This document shows positions 12,880 through 29,400 of a stretch of 64,000 bases of DNA, one piece after another. Position 1 is the first letter of the stretch. Every line of letters begins with the position of its first letter. A program made the translations under genes and the position numbers. This DNA is from Ophthalmolycus amberensis (taxonomy: Eukaryota; Chordata; Actinopteri; Perciformes; Zoarcidae): the NCBI GenBank assembly GCA_024529925.1, contig JAFEUB010001068.1, positions 862,001-926,000 of the forward strand, in the 5' to 3' direction. Under the pieces are notes generated by a model. It had not been told where the DNA came from. It made no database searches and saw nothing but the letters and a program-made list of their open reading frames with translations.

Positions 12880-13080
12880 TTAGTTAGTTAATTTGATATT
12901 ATTCTATTTCATTGTATATATTGTGCATTTTATATCTAATATTTTACTCTGTTATTCTTATTGTATATACTGTGCATTTGATTTTTTATATTTAGTTTAT
13001 TTATTTACCTGTACACATATTGCTGCTGTGGCGAAAAAATGTTCCCTTGCGGGATTAATAAAGTATCTATCTATATATAC
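12880..13080 (+). mobile_element. 3' tail of a non-LTR retrotransposon
   Basis: AT-rich repeats lead into GCTGCTGTGGCGAAAAAATG, then TTCCCTTGCGGGATTAATAA and AGTATCTATCTATATA. This ending, with its TATC microsatellite, is typical of L2/CR1/Rex-type LINE tails in teleosts. Only the 3' end is present, as expected for 5'-truncated retroposition. The exact family cannot be named by eye. Confidence 0.7.
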
Positions 13081-13169
13081 TAACAATTGGGGTTATATTA
13101 CTGTAGGTGGCGACAACGTACCAGGTCGGGATGTAAACCGCCGTTTATAAACTACAAAGAAGAAGAATC

Positions 13170-13273
13170 CAAAGTTAGCACCGGAAGTCTTTTTCTTTTT
13201 TTTCTGGCTCACGCTGTTGTGGAAACCCGCAGTTCGCAGACACACACTAGCTGTTCCTCCTTTGAGTCTGAAG
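13170..13273 (+). promoter_or_regulatory. txlna: txlna promoter and non-coding exon 1
   Basis: An ETS-type motif CCGGAAGT at about 13181-13188 is followed by a pyrimidine-rich stretch and a candidate non-coding first exon ending ...GTCTGAAG at 13273, before donor gtaaac. The first coding exon begins at 13 kb 740 bases later (13 bases before its end the acceptor lies at 14011-14012), so exon 1 would be 5' UTR only. The transcription start itself is inferred. Confidence 0.5.
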
Positions 13274-13377
13274 GTAAACAAACTCCCTAATATCAGAGAA
13301 CATGGGATGTGATTCACAGACGAGTACGTTTGTAGTCCGTCTTTATTTTTAGAGGTAAAAACAAATTAATTTACAAG

Positions 13378-13545
13378 CTAATTTCGACGCATCTTGAGGC
13401 TAACGAAGGTTAGCAGGTGCTAGCTAACGTGATAGTAAAGCGAAAGCTAGCGAGGACCTGGCACTCTTCGGAAATATAGCTTAGCTTTGTCATGGCATAT
13501 GTTAGTACACAAGCTAAAGCTAGTATTATAAACATACGTTAACAC
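13378..13545. repeat. GCTA/GTTAGC motif cluster in txlna intron 1
   Basis: About 100 bases after the inferred exon 1, the words GCTAACG, GTTAGC, GCTAGCTAACG, AAAGCTAGCG, AGCTTAGC and AAGCTAAAGCTAG occur in close succession. This parallels the clusters after exon 1 of kpna6, eif3i and hdac1. Confidence 0.65.
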
Positions 13546-13759
13546 AAGAGGTAGTGCTTCTTGTAACGAGAAGGTTTAACCCAATTTACAGGAGAGTGTT
13601 ACGAAATCCCACTTAAATTAGTCTGGTGGTTGAACGTGTTTATGCAAATAATCTAGTAAATATAACGTCCGTTATCACCAGAAAGAGGATGTTTTGTGAC
13701 TTATTAACTTTGGCAAACACTACGCAGCTATGTTTGTTGTTTGGTTCAATCTTTGCACT

Positions 13760-13970
13760 ACTGTTTAGTTAGATATTTAATGTTATTCTATTTCATTGTA
13801 TATATTGTGCTTTTTAAAATATTTTGTACTCTTATTTGTATTGTTTATACTGTGGCTTTTTTAATATTTGATATTTTTTACTCTTTGTATTGTTCATACT
13901 GTGCATTTTTTATATTTAATATTTTTTACTCTTATTTTTATTGTATATATTGTAAATTGAATATAATTTA
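13760..13970. repeat. AT-rich tandem repeat, about 4 units of ~50 bp
   Basis: Units built around TTATTGTATATATTGTGCAT and TTTAATATTTTTTACTCTTA repeat with variation. The same sequence forms the start of the LINE tail at 12880-13000, so this is related repeat DNA on the other side of txlna exon 1. Confidence 0.8.
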
Positions 13971-14021
13971 TTTAAGTAGTTAACTGTACGTGACTTTTTC
14001 TACTTGTAACAGATACCAGAG

Positions 14022-18736
<4,715 letters not shown>

Positions 18737-20440
18737 AGCAAACGCTGCTCACGGCCTCCTCTCTCCCCCCTCCAGCATCAAGCCACCTAATATGAAGCCA
18801 CCAGCCTGCAAGCCGCTCCTCCTCAGCTGGAGGAAAGTGATGTGGAACGCTGGTCCAGAATCAGATCAGAAAGCAAGGTTAACTTGTGTCCTCCCAGCAT
18901 GCCCTGCAGGCTTTATAACGTACATTATGTCAGTACATTTACATGCACACCATAACAGTTACTGTGAAGGACCTCATTAAGGGGATTAAAGGTGACACTC
19001 CAAAAGACGTGTTACACATGCTGCTGTTTGTGGCTTTCAGTCGACCAAAAACATCGACAGAGTTCAGACTTCACTGATCACAGTAATTCAAAAATAGAGA
19101 AGTTATCCAGCTCTGCCAGACTCCAACTTACACCTCAACTTGACCCTGTTTATATGACGGCAGCAGCAATCTGTAATAATCTAATTATCAGTACTACTTA
19201 CAGTGTGCCTGTAAATGCACCGGCTGCCTCTGTGTTTCACTGCACATTCCCTTTTTTTGATTTGCATCAAACACAACTGCTGAGCGAGAAAAAGCAACAG
19301 TGCTGCTCGGGATGACACAAGGCAGGCAGGTAAATGACAAGAGGAGTCATCAGAGGGGTGTGTGTGTGTGTGTGTGATGTTTTAAAATCCATTCCTAGTA
19401 ATTTAATGTTTTTCTTTCAGCTGAAGTCTTAACGGGGATGTGAAGATGAGCATTTCTTTGGCCAGTCCAATTCTTAATATCATAGAAATAATCTAGAATT
19501 CTACAAATGTATTGAAGGACGTTTCTCACTCGCTCTGGATTTCTCTCATTCCTTTTTCTTTAGTTTCAGAGTTTTCAGTTCTTGTGGACCGTTTTAGGGA
19601 AACAATTTTTTTTTTTTTTTGCGTCACACTGCTTTTGTGCAGTTTTTCTCGTTTGTATTTATTGTTTGAAGCATAATCTCTGATGTTGAAATGTATGTAT
19701 CTTACAGAACACCACGATAACATAGATCTTGTTACACATTTACAAAATGTAATACGGTGTTCATTTCATGACTTTTCATTCCTAACCTTCCTGAGTTCAG
19801 TTGTCACATGGCTATGATTGTCTCCTCCCATCCCTGGTAATGGCAGTAGCTTGTAATCAGGTTTCTACTAGAGAATGTTGGAGGACCTCTATGCAACGCT
19901 TGCCTCTTGCCTCTTTCTTTTCCTGTGGCTGTCTCAACTGACGAGCACTTAGCTGAGAATGTATATTCATTAACTCTACTGTCTCGCATGGATGTATTGT
20001 ATAAACAGACAACATATCTCACAGCAGAACTTTATTTTTCCTTAGGTTTGAAGCTTATTAATCTTGGTAGATGTCGGACATTCAACGTAATGTTGTGCAT
20101 CTTCCTGGTGCTTTCACGCGGTGCAGTGACTGAGCCGAGTTATTGGACTTCTGAATCGTAGTTTGACTCTCACACGTGCATTTCTCTTCAGTCATTCTTA
20201 TGTTCTACTTCATATGTAGCATTGGTAACATGGCGTCAACGTATAGACTCATTTTCAATTGAAATAGAAATGGCAGACGTAGTTTCTTCCATTGTCTCAC
20301 AGGACAGAATCGGTGTAGATGTGGAGCTTCATTGACCATGAGAAGGAACCAAAGATGTTTCCTTTCTTTTGTCTGTTGCAGTACTTTTATCTGGCCCTGT
20401 ATATTTTGTTTCTTGTTAAATAAAAGATGTAATGGTGTGT
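18737..20440 (+). other. txlna: txlna 3' UTR
   Basis: No supported exon. AATAAA at 20419-20424 is the best polyadenylation signal before the eif3i promoter, giving a 3' UTR of about 1.7 kb. A poly-T run lies at about 19606-19620. The remaining sequence to 20760 is AT-rich spacer. Confidence 0.55.
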
Positions 20441-20769
20441 ATTTCAGTTGTTTGTTGATTGACCGTGTTGGCTGATTTAGAAAAGATTTAAGATTTAAAC
20501 GCATGTTTTAATACGAGAAAGGTGTGGGCAGTTTTTGCACTTTTAGACCACAAAACTACATTTGAATTTGATGTATCTTCAAAAATGCAGTTTCTGTCTT
20601 TTTCATTGTTAAAAAATACACATTACAGAATTTAATCAATGTTTATAGATATTTCTAATAGCACATTGTGTGCTTTACCTTTTAATAAATCAATTTATAT
20701 TTCCTTTAAATCCCGTTTAAACACCTTTAAACTGAAGGGATTGGGCGTTAAGGTGATTTGGGTGCAGTA

Positions 20770-20953
20770 CTACAGTACCACCGAGAGAGGGCGTGCTAAC
20801 GTTATTTTGCCTGTCTTCCCCGGAAACACGTCATCTTCCTCTTCCGCCGCTGCTCCGGCGCCCTGAAACACGAGTGCTGATCTTTTCTCTTTTTTTTACG
20901 GGAGTCGCAGTGAATATACTGGGTCGACTGGTTACACCCAGCTGACGACAATG
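20770..20953 (+). promoter_or_regulatory. eif3i: eif3i promoter, exon 1 and possible 5' TOP start
   Basis: A GC-richer stretch with CGGAAACACGTCATC and a TTCCTCTTCCGCCG run precedes a pyrimidine tract (TCTTTTCTCTTTTTTTTACG at 20881-20900). If transcription starts on the C at 20882, the mRNA begins with C and a pyrimidine run, as in 5' TOP mRNAs of the translation machinery. Exon 1 ends with ATG at 20951-20953, directly before donor gtttgtg. Confidence 0.5.
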
Positions 20954-23845
20954 GTTTGTGAATATTTATTAGTGACCGTCTGTCGCGAGCTATGTGTATA
21001 TATATATATATATATCAGAATAAATACACATTCATCGTGCTGAGACTGTTGGCTCCGGTTTAGCTAAGCTAGCATATCTAGCCTGGCTAACGTTAGCTTG
21101 AGAATTAGCCAATGTTAGCACGACTGTTGGCTACTGTTAGCTGCATGTTGTGAGAGATGCAAGATGATTCGCCGGCTGTTTGAACTGCACTGGTGTACAA
21201 TACTCTCAGATGAATTAAGTAAACATAACATTTATAGCTGGTTCGTCAGCACCGATCACCTATTGTCCCCAATAATAAACGCCATAGAACTTCATGGAGT
21301 CACCTGCTCCTCATTTGAAGCAAATGGCTGGACTGTTATATCAAGTTAACAGGTCTCTCTCCACAGAGACCCATCCTGCTCCAAGGCCACGAGAGGTCCA
21401 TCACTCAAATCAAGTACAACCGAGAAGGAGACCTGCTCTTCTCTGTAGCCAAAGACACGGTGAGATAACGAACACATGCTCTGCCGTTATCTTGTTATTC
21501 CACCTGCAATTGTGTTTGCTATTAACTTATATTGTAATGTCTCCCACTGTAGGTAACCAACGTGTGGTACTCTGTCAACGGAGAGAGGCTCGGCACCTAC
21601 AATGGACACACAGGAGCCGTGTGGTGTGTGGACTGTGACTGTATCCTTCAAGAAACACAGTTTTGTGTTGTTTTGGTTGAAACGTTTATACGACCGTGCG
21701 TTCATGTGATGCAGTGTCTGTTCTCATACATGCTGGGCTCCTTAACGTGCACTCTCTCAGGGGACACTAAAAACGTATTGACGGGATCCGCAGACAACAG
21801 CTGTCGACTGTGGGACTGTCAGACCGGTATGTAAAGACGAGCTGCACTCCAAGAACTAAGCGTGTGTCCTACATCCACTAACTCCCCGTGTCTCTGTGCC
21901 TCACAGGTAAACAGCTGGCCCTGCTCGACACCAACTCCGCTGTCAGAACGTGCGGCTTCGACTTCAGCGGAAACATCATCATGTTCTCCACAGACAAGCA
22001 GATGGGTTACCAGTGCTTCCTGAACTTCTTCGACCTGAGGGATCCACAGCAGATCGGTACGCACCACACACTGCACACCGGGGGTGTAACGGCACACTAA
22101 AGTCAAAATAGTAACTTATGTGGCTCTTTTTTTATTACATTAGCAGCAATAATTAGATATGTACTGATGCAAATTCATGTAAGTGGATTGAAAATCATTC
22201 ATCGTTGCAAATGTTGAATTTGTCTTTAATTAAAAACTGCAATATTCCTCTGCAGGAAACAGGATGTAGCTCTCTCTCAGTATTTAACAAAGTCGTGGTG
22301 TCACACATCACTGTATGATTACATCATATTTAAAGGAGATTATCTTCTGTTACAGTTGTAGTGCGGTAGAATAACTGCGGCTCCTCTCGGTGGTGTAATG
22401 AGTGAGTTTCTGTCTGCAGAGGACAACCAGCCCTACCTGTCGCTACCATGCAATGACCACAAGATAACCAGCGCTGTGTGGGGACCGCTGGGAGAGTTCG
22501 TCATCGCTGGCCACGAGAACGGAGAGTTCAACCAGTTCAGCGCCAAGGTGGGTCAGACACCGTCTTTGAACTGTGTTCATATGGCACCGGCTGTTAAAGT
22601 CCCAGTGAAGCCAAAGTTGGAGCTTCTTTAGCTTCTGTGCTGTGAGGATCTCCAGTGAAACAGAATATTTGAGCGGTGCGCAGTTACAAGAGGGATTTAA
22701 ATCAAATCCTTTGCATTTGATTGGACCGCAAAAAAGTTTTTGAAAGTGCATTTTTCATTTAAATTCATAATCTTCAAAGTTGAATGTTGTGACTGTTATT
22801 TATTGGCAGGACGGAGAGATCATCAAGAAGGCCAAGGATCACACCAAGCAGATCAACGACATCCAGACATCCGTGGATCTGACCATGTTCATCAGCGCCT
22901 CCAAGGACAACACGGCCAAGGTGAGATCCCCGTCCACTCTCCGGCTCACTGACACAAACAACCAGACATGTTGTGAATATATGGGTCACCAAATTGCTAC
23001 TTTTTGTCGTGTAACGTTTTTATATAACACCAGAAACGATTTAGTGTATATACTGTGTATAATCCATGTATTGATCACCTGATTTTTATCTGAACTTGCC
23101 TGTTGTTTGACATCATACTTTGGGTGTTTCCTGTGTTTCCTCTCAGCTGTTTGACTCCGCCTCTCTGGATCACATCAAGACTTTCAAGACGGAGAGACCC
23201 GTCAACTCTGCTGCCATCTCCCCTGATATGGATCATGTAAGTGCCGACTTAGTGAAACGAGGAAAGGCTGTGCGTGCTGTCACCATGTACACGTTTGTTT
23301 GCCACAAACTGTTTTGTCAAATGAAAAACGGGATCTGGTCCTTACCTCTCAGGTGGTGATGGGAGGTGGACAGGAGGCCATGGAGGTCACCACTACCTCC
23401 ACCAGGATCGGCAAGTTTGAGGCCAGGTGAGTTAAAGTGTGCCTGAGGTTTACTCCACGGGTCAGGAAGGAACCACCGTCCCACATGAACGTACCTGGTC
23501 CCATATCCACTCTGCTCGGGACAGTTCAGACCGAGGCGCTGACCCTGGCTTTTCTTCTCCCCCCCTCAGGTTCTTCCATGCTGCCTATGAAGAAGAGTTT
23601 GGCAGAGTCAAGGGTCATTTCGGCCCCATCAACTGTGTGGCATTCCACCCCGATGGCAAGAGGTAAGACGCCACACTGACCTATGATGTAGAGTGGTCGA
23701 GTCAAAAGTCCCTGTGTGTATCACTGCTAACATTTCCTTTGTACAATGTTTGTTTGTTTACAGCTACAGCAGCGGAGGAGAAGACGGATACACGAGGATT
23801 CATTACTTTGACTCACAGTACTTTGACTTTGAGCTGGAGGCGTAA
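20951..23845 (+). CDS. eif3i: Eukaryotic translation initiation factor 3 subunit I
   Basis: This subunit is part of eIF3, which recruits mRNA to the 43S ribosomal complex; eIF3i (TRIP-1) is a seven-bladed WD40 propeller that docks with eIF3b and eIF3g. Coding exons: 20951-20953, 21367-21459, 21553-21640, 21761-21826, 21907-22056, 22420-22547, 22810-22920, 23147-23236, 23353-23426, 23570-23662 and 23764-23845. They total 978 bases, or 325 residues, exactly the human length. The protein begins MRPILLQGHERSITQIKYN and ends YFDFELEA. Recognisable blocks are VWYSVNGERLGTY, GHTGAVWCVD, LTGSADNSCRLWD, ASKDNTAKLFDS and the near-identical EEFGRVKGHFGPIN. The start exon carries only the ATG, as shown by frame continuity. 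It lies tail to tail with hdac1. A second, degenerate copy of the last exon follows at 24779. Confidence 0.97.
21060..21145. repeat. GCTA/GTTAGC motif cluster in eif3i intron 1
   Basis: About 105 bases after exon 1 come TAGCTAAGCTAGC, GGCTAACGTTAGC, AATGTTAGC and CTACTGTTAGCTGC in close succession. A short (TA)n lies just before, at 20995-21015. Confidence 0.7.
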
Positions 23846-24015
23846 ACAGTCGGGCTCCTTCCGCACACAGCTTCAGTCCAGTCGGGAAGAAGCAACCACA
23901 GACTGAAGTGCATTTACAGTCTACTAACCACCTCGCCTCATTCCCTTCATCTGACCTGATCTGTAATCAGTGTACTTTTCACCCGTTGCTTCAAATAAAG
24001 GTAAAGAGGTCAGGA
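23846..24015 (+). other. eif3i: eif3i 3' UTR and polyadenylation signal
   Basis: AATAAA at 23994-23999, about 150 bases after the stop, gives a compact 3' UTR. The sequence from 24016 to 24670 holds no coding exon. Part of it (about 24180-24310) recurs in the duplicated segment at 24885-25010. Confidence 0.7.
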
Positions 24016-24675
24016 CTGCATCTCGGAGACGGGAGGGTTTCTGGTGTTTTTTTGTCATTTTTCTAACATCACTCGGGAAACTGTCTTTGTGGGATCAGAA
24101 GCAACTTTTGTGCCCTGGATCCTCGGAGCGATCGTGACTGGACTTCAGAACCGACACTCCCCGATTCCCAACTTTATTTAATCTGATTCTATAAACAAGT
24201 AGAATTTGAGTTGATGTATCTTCTGTTCTGCCATTCCGCACCAATTCACCATAAAATTACTGAATTCAAGTCGTGGCTGCGTGATTTATTCAACAGTAAT
24301 GTAATGCAATATAGAGGAGAAGCATATTAAAAGGACCACCTCACAGTTCTTTGTCAAAAAAATAAAAGTTTGTCCAAAACCTCATTATTTTTAACCTATT
24401 AGACATTTGTGTGATAATTATAATTAGTGCATGAATTCTTGATTGTCAACTTGTTTTGTGAGATCACAGGGAACTTTGACCATCAAATTCTAGTCCGCCA
24501 ATCCGGGAGTCGAAGTTTAAAGAAAGTCCGTCCGGGTGTTCCTGACATATCGAAGTTTAGAGAATCAGACGGGCAAGTCAAACAGCCTTTGCCTGAACGG
24601 AAGTGTAAATTGTTATAGTATCTTACAAAAAGTCATACTACTGTATATTGGAAAAAAACTAATAGTATTTAGTCT

Positions 24676-25010
24676 CTTCCATCCTGATGTAAGAGACGAA
24701 CACACACTGACCAAACGTTAAGAAGCTTCTTCATAATTCTTTGTGCATCACTGCCAACATGATTCCTGTACGGTTTAGCTTCAGCAGTGGAGGACATGAT
24801 GGATTAGTCAGGCTTCATTACTTTGACCACAGCTTCAGTCAGGAAGGAGAGACGATGAACTGAAGCACCAACCAACGGTGTCCAATTCTACAAATAAGTT
24901 AAATTTAAGTTCATTCAATTTCTGTTCTGCTATTCCACCACAGGTCACCATAAAATGACTGAATACAAGTTGTGTCTGATATAGGCATTCAACAATTATG
25001 AAACAATTTA
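24676..25010 (+). pseudogene. Diverged tandem copy of the eif3i terminal exon
   Basis: The segment repeats, in order, the end of eif3i exon 10 and its donor (24676-24700), intron 10, the terminal exon, and part of the downstream sequence. An acceptor-like TTTAG lies at 24774-24778. Reading on from 24779 in the original phase gives SFSSGGHDGLVRLHYFDHS, against SYSSGGEDGYTRIHYFDSQ in the real exon, and stops at 24861-24863. About 290 bases of the original 3' UTR are missing from the copy. It could be a dead fragment or an alternative last exon; the complete frame within the copy leaves both open. Confidence 0.75.
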
Positions 25011-25139
25011 TAATCCTTTAAGTTACCAGAAATAAAAACTGTAGATAAAGTAATGAATCTAAAACAAAAGCAAAATACATAATTAGTTGTGTTTTTTTCT
25101 GTTGAGGGTGTATAAATAAAATTGGGCGGAAAAACGTGG

Positions 25140-26407
25140 ATCACTTCATTTTTTATTAAAATTATGATAATGCACATTTCACAAGGATAAAACTCCAAAC
25201 AACCACATGTAGAGGGTCCATTTAACCAGCTCACTCCACCTTTATGTATAATGGTACAAAATATCAAAAACAAGTCACTCACTTCCAAACATCTCCGAAC
25301 CTCTGAAGAGGTTCACGACCATTCACACTTCCACAAGAAAGAAAACACTGACCATGTTCACAGGAAGGTGGGCTGAAGGGACCGCTCGTGAATTAAAATA
25401 AGTTACTGAGCATCGATGGGGCCTGTCCGCACAGAGGGAGCAATATATACATGCTGAAGGCGAGATTATCCTAAACATGCATTCACTGATCAACACAGCA
25501 AGCCAAATGCTGGTTATCCTACAGTATCATAAATAGATGTTTAAAAACTAACAGAAAAGCCTTTTTTGCACGTGAGCACTATACTTATAAATCATCTTCG
25601 TCTCTGCAGGTATTTCGACCGTGAGCCCCGCAAGCCTGTTTAAATCTGTAACACCATGATAGGAACAGTAATGATCCGAGTGCTTTTCACTCAGCAGACC
25701 CGGTTCACACAAAGAGTTGAAAAGAGGATCCGTGTGTCATTTGTTTTATACTTCAAGAGGCTCCAGATGCAAAACGGTTGCTGAGATAAGCAGCTGTGGA
25801 CCGGTGTTTCACTGAGGTTGGTAACAAACGTAAATACTACAGTGTAAACCAGGCTTGGCCATAAGAACACATCATAAAACAGGGATACAAAAAGGCTCCT
25901 ATTGTCACAGCAGGAGAATACAGGAATCAGTGGGGATTGAGGACAACAGCACAACCAACTCTTCCTCCTGGTGTCACACTTCAAGTGGTCTTCACCTCTT
26001 CTTTTGGTCTGAAACAAACGAAGGAGTTTATGCATCAAACCACCAGACAGACAGTCAGTCTAGGTAAACAGCTTTGAGACCAAGAGGGTTTCACAGGACA
26101 CACATCGTCTCCTTCGTTTAGGATAAGATGAGGCGACACGGTTTATTGTTGGCGTTATGTCGCAGCGCTGATACATTCACTCTGCTGCTCAGAGTAATCA
26201 CACTTCTGCTCATAACGGAGCAAACAACCGGAGGCTACAGTATGATGCGTTAAAGCTCCAAACAGTAGGAATGAGTGTTGGGCAAAAGTAAATGATTAAA
26301 CATTATTGTGATGAGTTCAAACGTAATCTTGTGAAATGAAGTTTTTGGCTTGACGGAGATGTTTTCACAGTAATATAATAGAATAAATAACTCATCAGAT
26401 TTTATAT
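25140..26407 (-). other. hdac1: hdac1 3' UTR
   Basis: Sequence below the hdac1 stop on the minus strand. A minus-strand AATAAA (TTTATT at 25152-25157) would end the transcript near 25140, about 1.25 kb after the stop. This leaves roughly 130 bases to the duplicated eif3i segment, so the two genes converge closely. No open frame of interest. Confidence 0.6.
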
Positions 26408-29400
26408 TTACCCTGATGTGTCCATCTTCTCTTGCTCTTTCTCCTCCTCTTTCACTTCTTAGAGGCAGAAAGATAAACGATTAGCACAACGGTATTACAG
26501 AATGATGACACATTCATCTACAAACACCAGCTGGGAACAAGTCTTACCTTTCTTTTCCTCCCCTTCCTTCTCTTCCTCCTTCTTCACTCGTTTGGCCTTC
26601 TTGTGGTTGGCTGCGTTCCTGCGGCCTCCTCCCTGACCCTCCGCCTCGTCCTCAGAGTCAGAGAACTCCTCCTCGCAGGCTATCCTTTTGTCGTGGGCCC
26701 GGACTGAAACACAGAAAGGCATACTTACATCCACAGAGTACAACTTGACAGTAGCGTGGAGTGTGTACGTGACCACTTCCTGTCTAAATCTATGCCTGTG
26801 GAAGCCTCTTACTGGAGACGCGTTTGTCGCCCTCCTCCTCGTCCTCGTCTCCGCTGTCCGGGTGGGGGGCGTCCTCGGGGATCGCCTGCATCTGGACACC
26901 GGGGGCGTGCGGCAGCATGCGGAGGTTTTCAAACAGACGCTGCTTGATCTTCTCCAGGTACTCGTTGGTGTTCTGGTTGGTCATGTTGGACGGGCTGATG
27001 TGCAGCTTGAAGTCGGGCCCGAAGTACTCAAAGTAGTCGTTGTAGGGCAGCTCGTTGGGGATGGAGCAGTCCAGGGCGACGGCCGTCTCGTACGTCCAGC
27101 AGCGGGCCACGTTGCGGATGGTGTAGCCTCCGCCGCCCAGCATCAGCAGGGGCAGGTTGAAACCTTTGATGTACTCCACACATTTGGCATGGCCTGGAGG
27201 AACTCGCACGTATTAGCATTCTCCAGCACTAAAGCACTTCTACATGTCGGTTTAGGGCGAGTGAATCGTGTTAATACCTTTGATGGTGAGGTTGAAGCAG
27301 CCCAGTCTGTCTCCAGAAAGGGAATCCGCTCCACACTGGAGGACAACAGCACTCGGCTGGTACATCTCCATGACTTTAGCCATGATCTAACACACACACA
27401 CACACACATATTAACAGCCGTGGAGTAAAGAGTGATTGTGGTGGTTCGATAGTACCTAAATAAGAGCTGACTTACAGGTTTGAAGATCGCTTCATAGGAC
27501 TCATCGTCGATGCCGTCTCTCAGCGGGTAGTTTACTGCGTAGTACTTGCCCTTTCCAGCTCCGATGTCCTGCACAGAGTGGAGAGAACTGAATTACAGCC
27601 CACACACACGCACAAGTTACGCAGATGATCTTAGAATTAACAAACCCACCCGCAGGTCTCCGGTGCCGGGGAAGTACTCCCCATACTTGTGGAAAGAGAC
27701 GGTCATGACCCGGTCTGTCGTGTAGAAGGCCTCCTCCACTCCATCACCGTGATGGATGTCAATGTCTATGTATAGGACCCTCTGGTGGTACCTAGAGAGG
27801 AGAGAGCATCCAGTTAACAACATGGTCAAAGCTCTGCGGACTGAGTAAAGCGTGTCGTCCGCAGTGGGACTTTACAGGCTGTAAAAATGCAAAGACACTT
27901 TAAGATAATGACGAAGGCAGCAAACAGAAAGGAGAAATGTTTGATTGTGTGCATCAAAAATAAAGCTCCATGGCAGCAGAAGATCAAATTCAGCTAAACC
28001 TGATCTAAAATGTACACGCACTGACAGATCAGCAGAAACGCAGGATGATTATTTTAAAAAGGGAAGAGAGCAGCTTACTTCAGCAGCTCGAGGATGGCCA
28101 GGACGATGTCGTTGACGTAGCAGAAACCCGACGCCTCAGACTTCTTCGCGTGGTGGAGTCCGCCGGCCCAGTTGACGGCGATATCCGTCTGCTGCTTGTT
28201 CAACTTCAATGCCCCAGCTAGAGTAAAAAGTGAACAGAGGAAAGATACAATATGGGTAAAATGGCCGTCAGTGTGTTGATACAAATGTCCTATATCGTCT
28301 TCACATTTATAAATGTGCTTTATAGCTTTTCCGACAATCTGGACAATGCTGCGTGCACATGTTCTCCCCAGTGAGGGCTACCACAGATAGACAGGATTAG
28401 CTAGTTTAATTTAAGGCCTTTACTTCTGATTTATTCCATGCACACGTAATACATGTCCCACTCGTTGGAGGCCGGTGCACCAGGGGGATTATGGGACGTG
28501 TGGTTGGCATAACTCACCGACAGATCCACCCGTTGAGAGCTGGCAGAACTCAAACAGACCATCGAACACCGGACAGTCTTCTCCGACATTGACTGCAAGA
28601 AAAAGAAACAGCAAATTCAACATTTGTGAACAGCAAGAATACTTCGGCGTCCATTGGAGTAAAGCGGACACTCACATCGCTGCATCTGTTTGCTGTACTC
28701 AGACATGTTGTCGGGTCGGATGGACCTCAGGAACTTGATGTAGTCATCACTGTGGTATTTTGTCATCTCCTCACCGCTGGCTTTGTGTGGTCTCTGGAAG
28801 CAGAAGGAAAGATGAGGAGGAAAAGTGACTGCTGCCACTTCTTCATTCAACAGCAGCCATCGGGTTTGTCGGATTTTAACACGTTTTATGCAAACAGTCT
28901 CTGAGTGGCTAGTCTCTATTCAGACAAGGTTATCCACATATTCAAACACAAACTAATGGACTAGGACAGCCAACCAAATATAAAAAATACCTGCATGACA
29001 GTGAGAAACTAACAATTAAAACATCTTAGTCAGCAGGCAAATAGCTGCCAAAGCTTTCTGGATCAAACTCACTCTTTTGAATATATGTTGTACACATGCA
29101 TTACTAACAAGACTGCACTTATAAGACCACTGGACCATATCAAACAGAAACATGCGACATACTGAATGGTTTATGATGAATATGTGTACCATCACCCTGT
29201 CCATGTGACCCTTACTTTTTTAAAGATTATGATGTAATATACGATGTAAAGATCCTAGTGTCGGGGGCTTGTGTGGAGTGATATAACTCACGTAAATCTC
29301 CATTTTCCTGTACAGTCCATAGTTGAGAAGGAGGTTGTGAGTCATGCGGATCCTGTGGGGTTTCATGGGATGGCCCTGGCCGTAGTAGTAGTTCCCCACA

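Noticed and set aside
20780..20800. Third CTCF-like site (CCGAGAGAGGGCGTG)
   Set aside because: Matches only the GAGGGCG half; the CCASY half does not fit.
26688..27428. 246-codon frame on the + strand
   Set aside because: Antisense to hdac1 exons 8-9; the minus strand encodes the catalytic domain with GGGGYTIRNV and proper splice sites.
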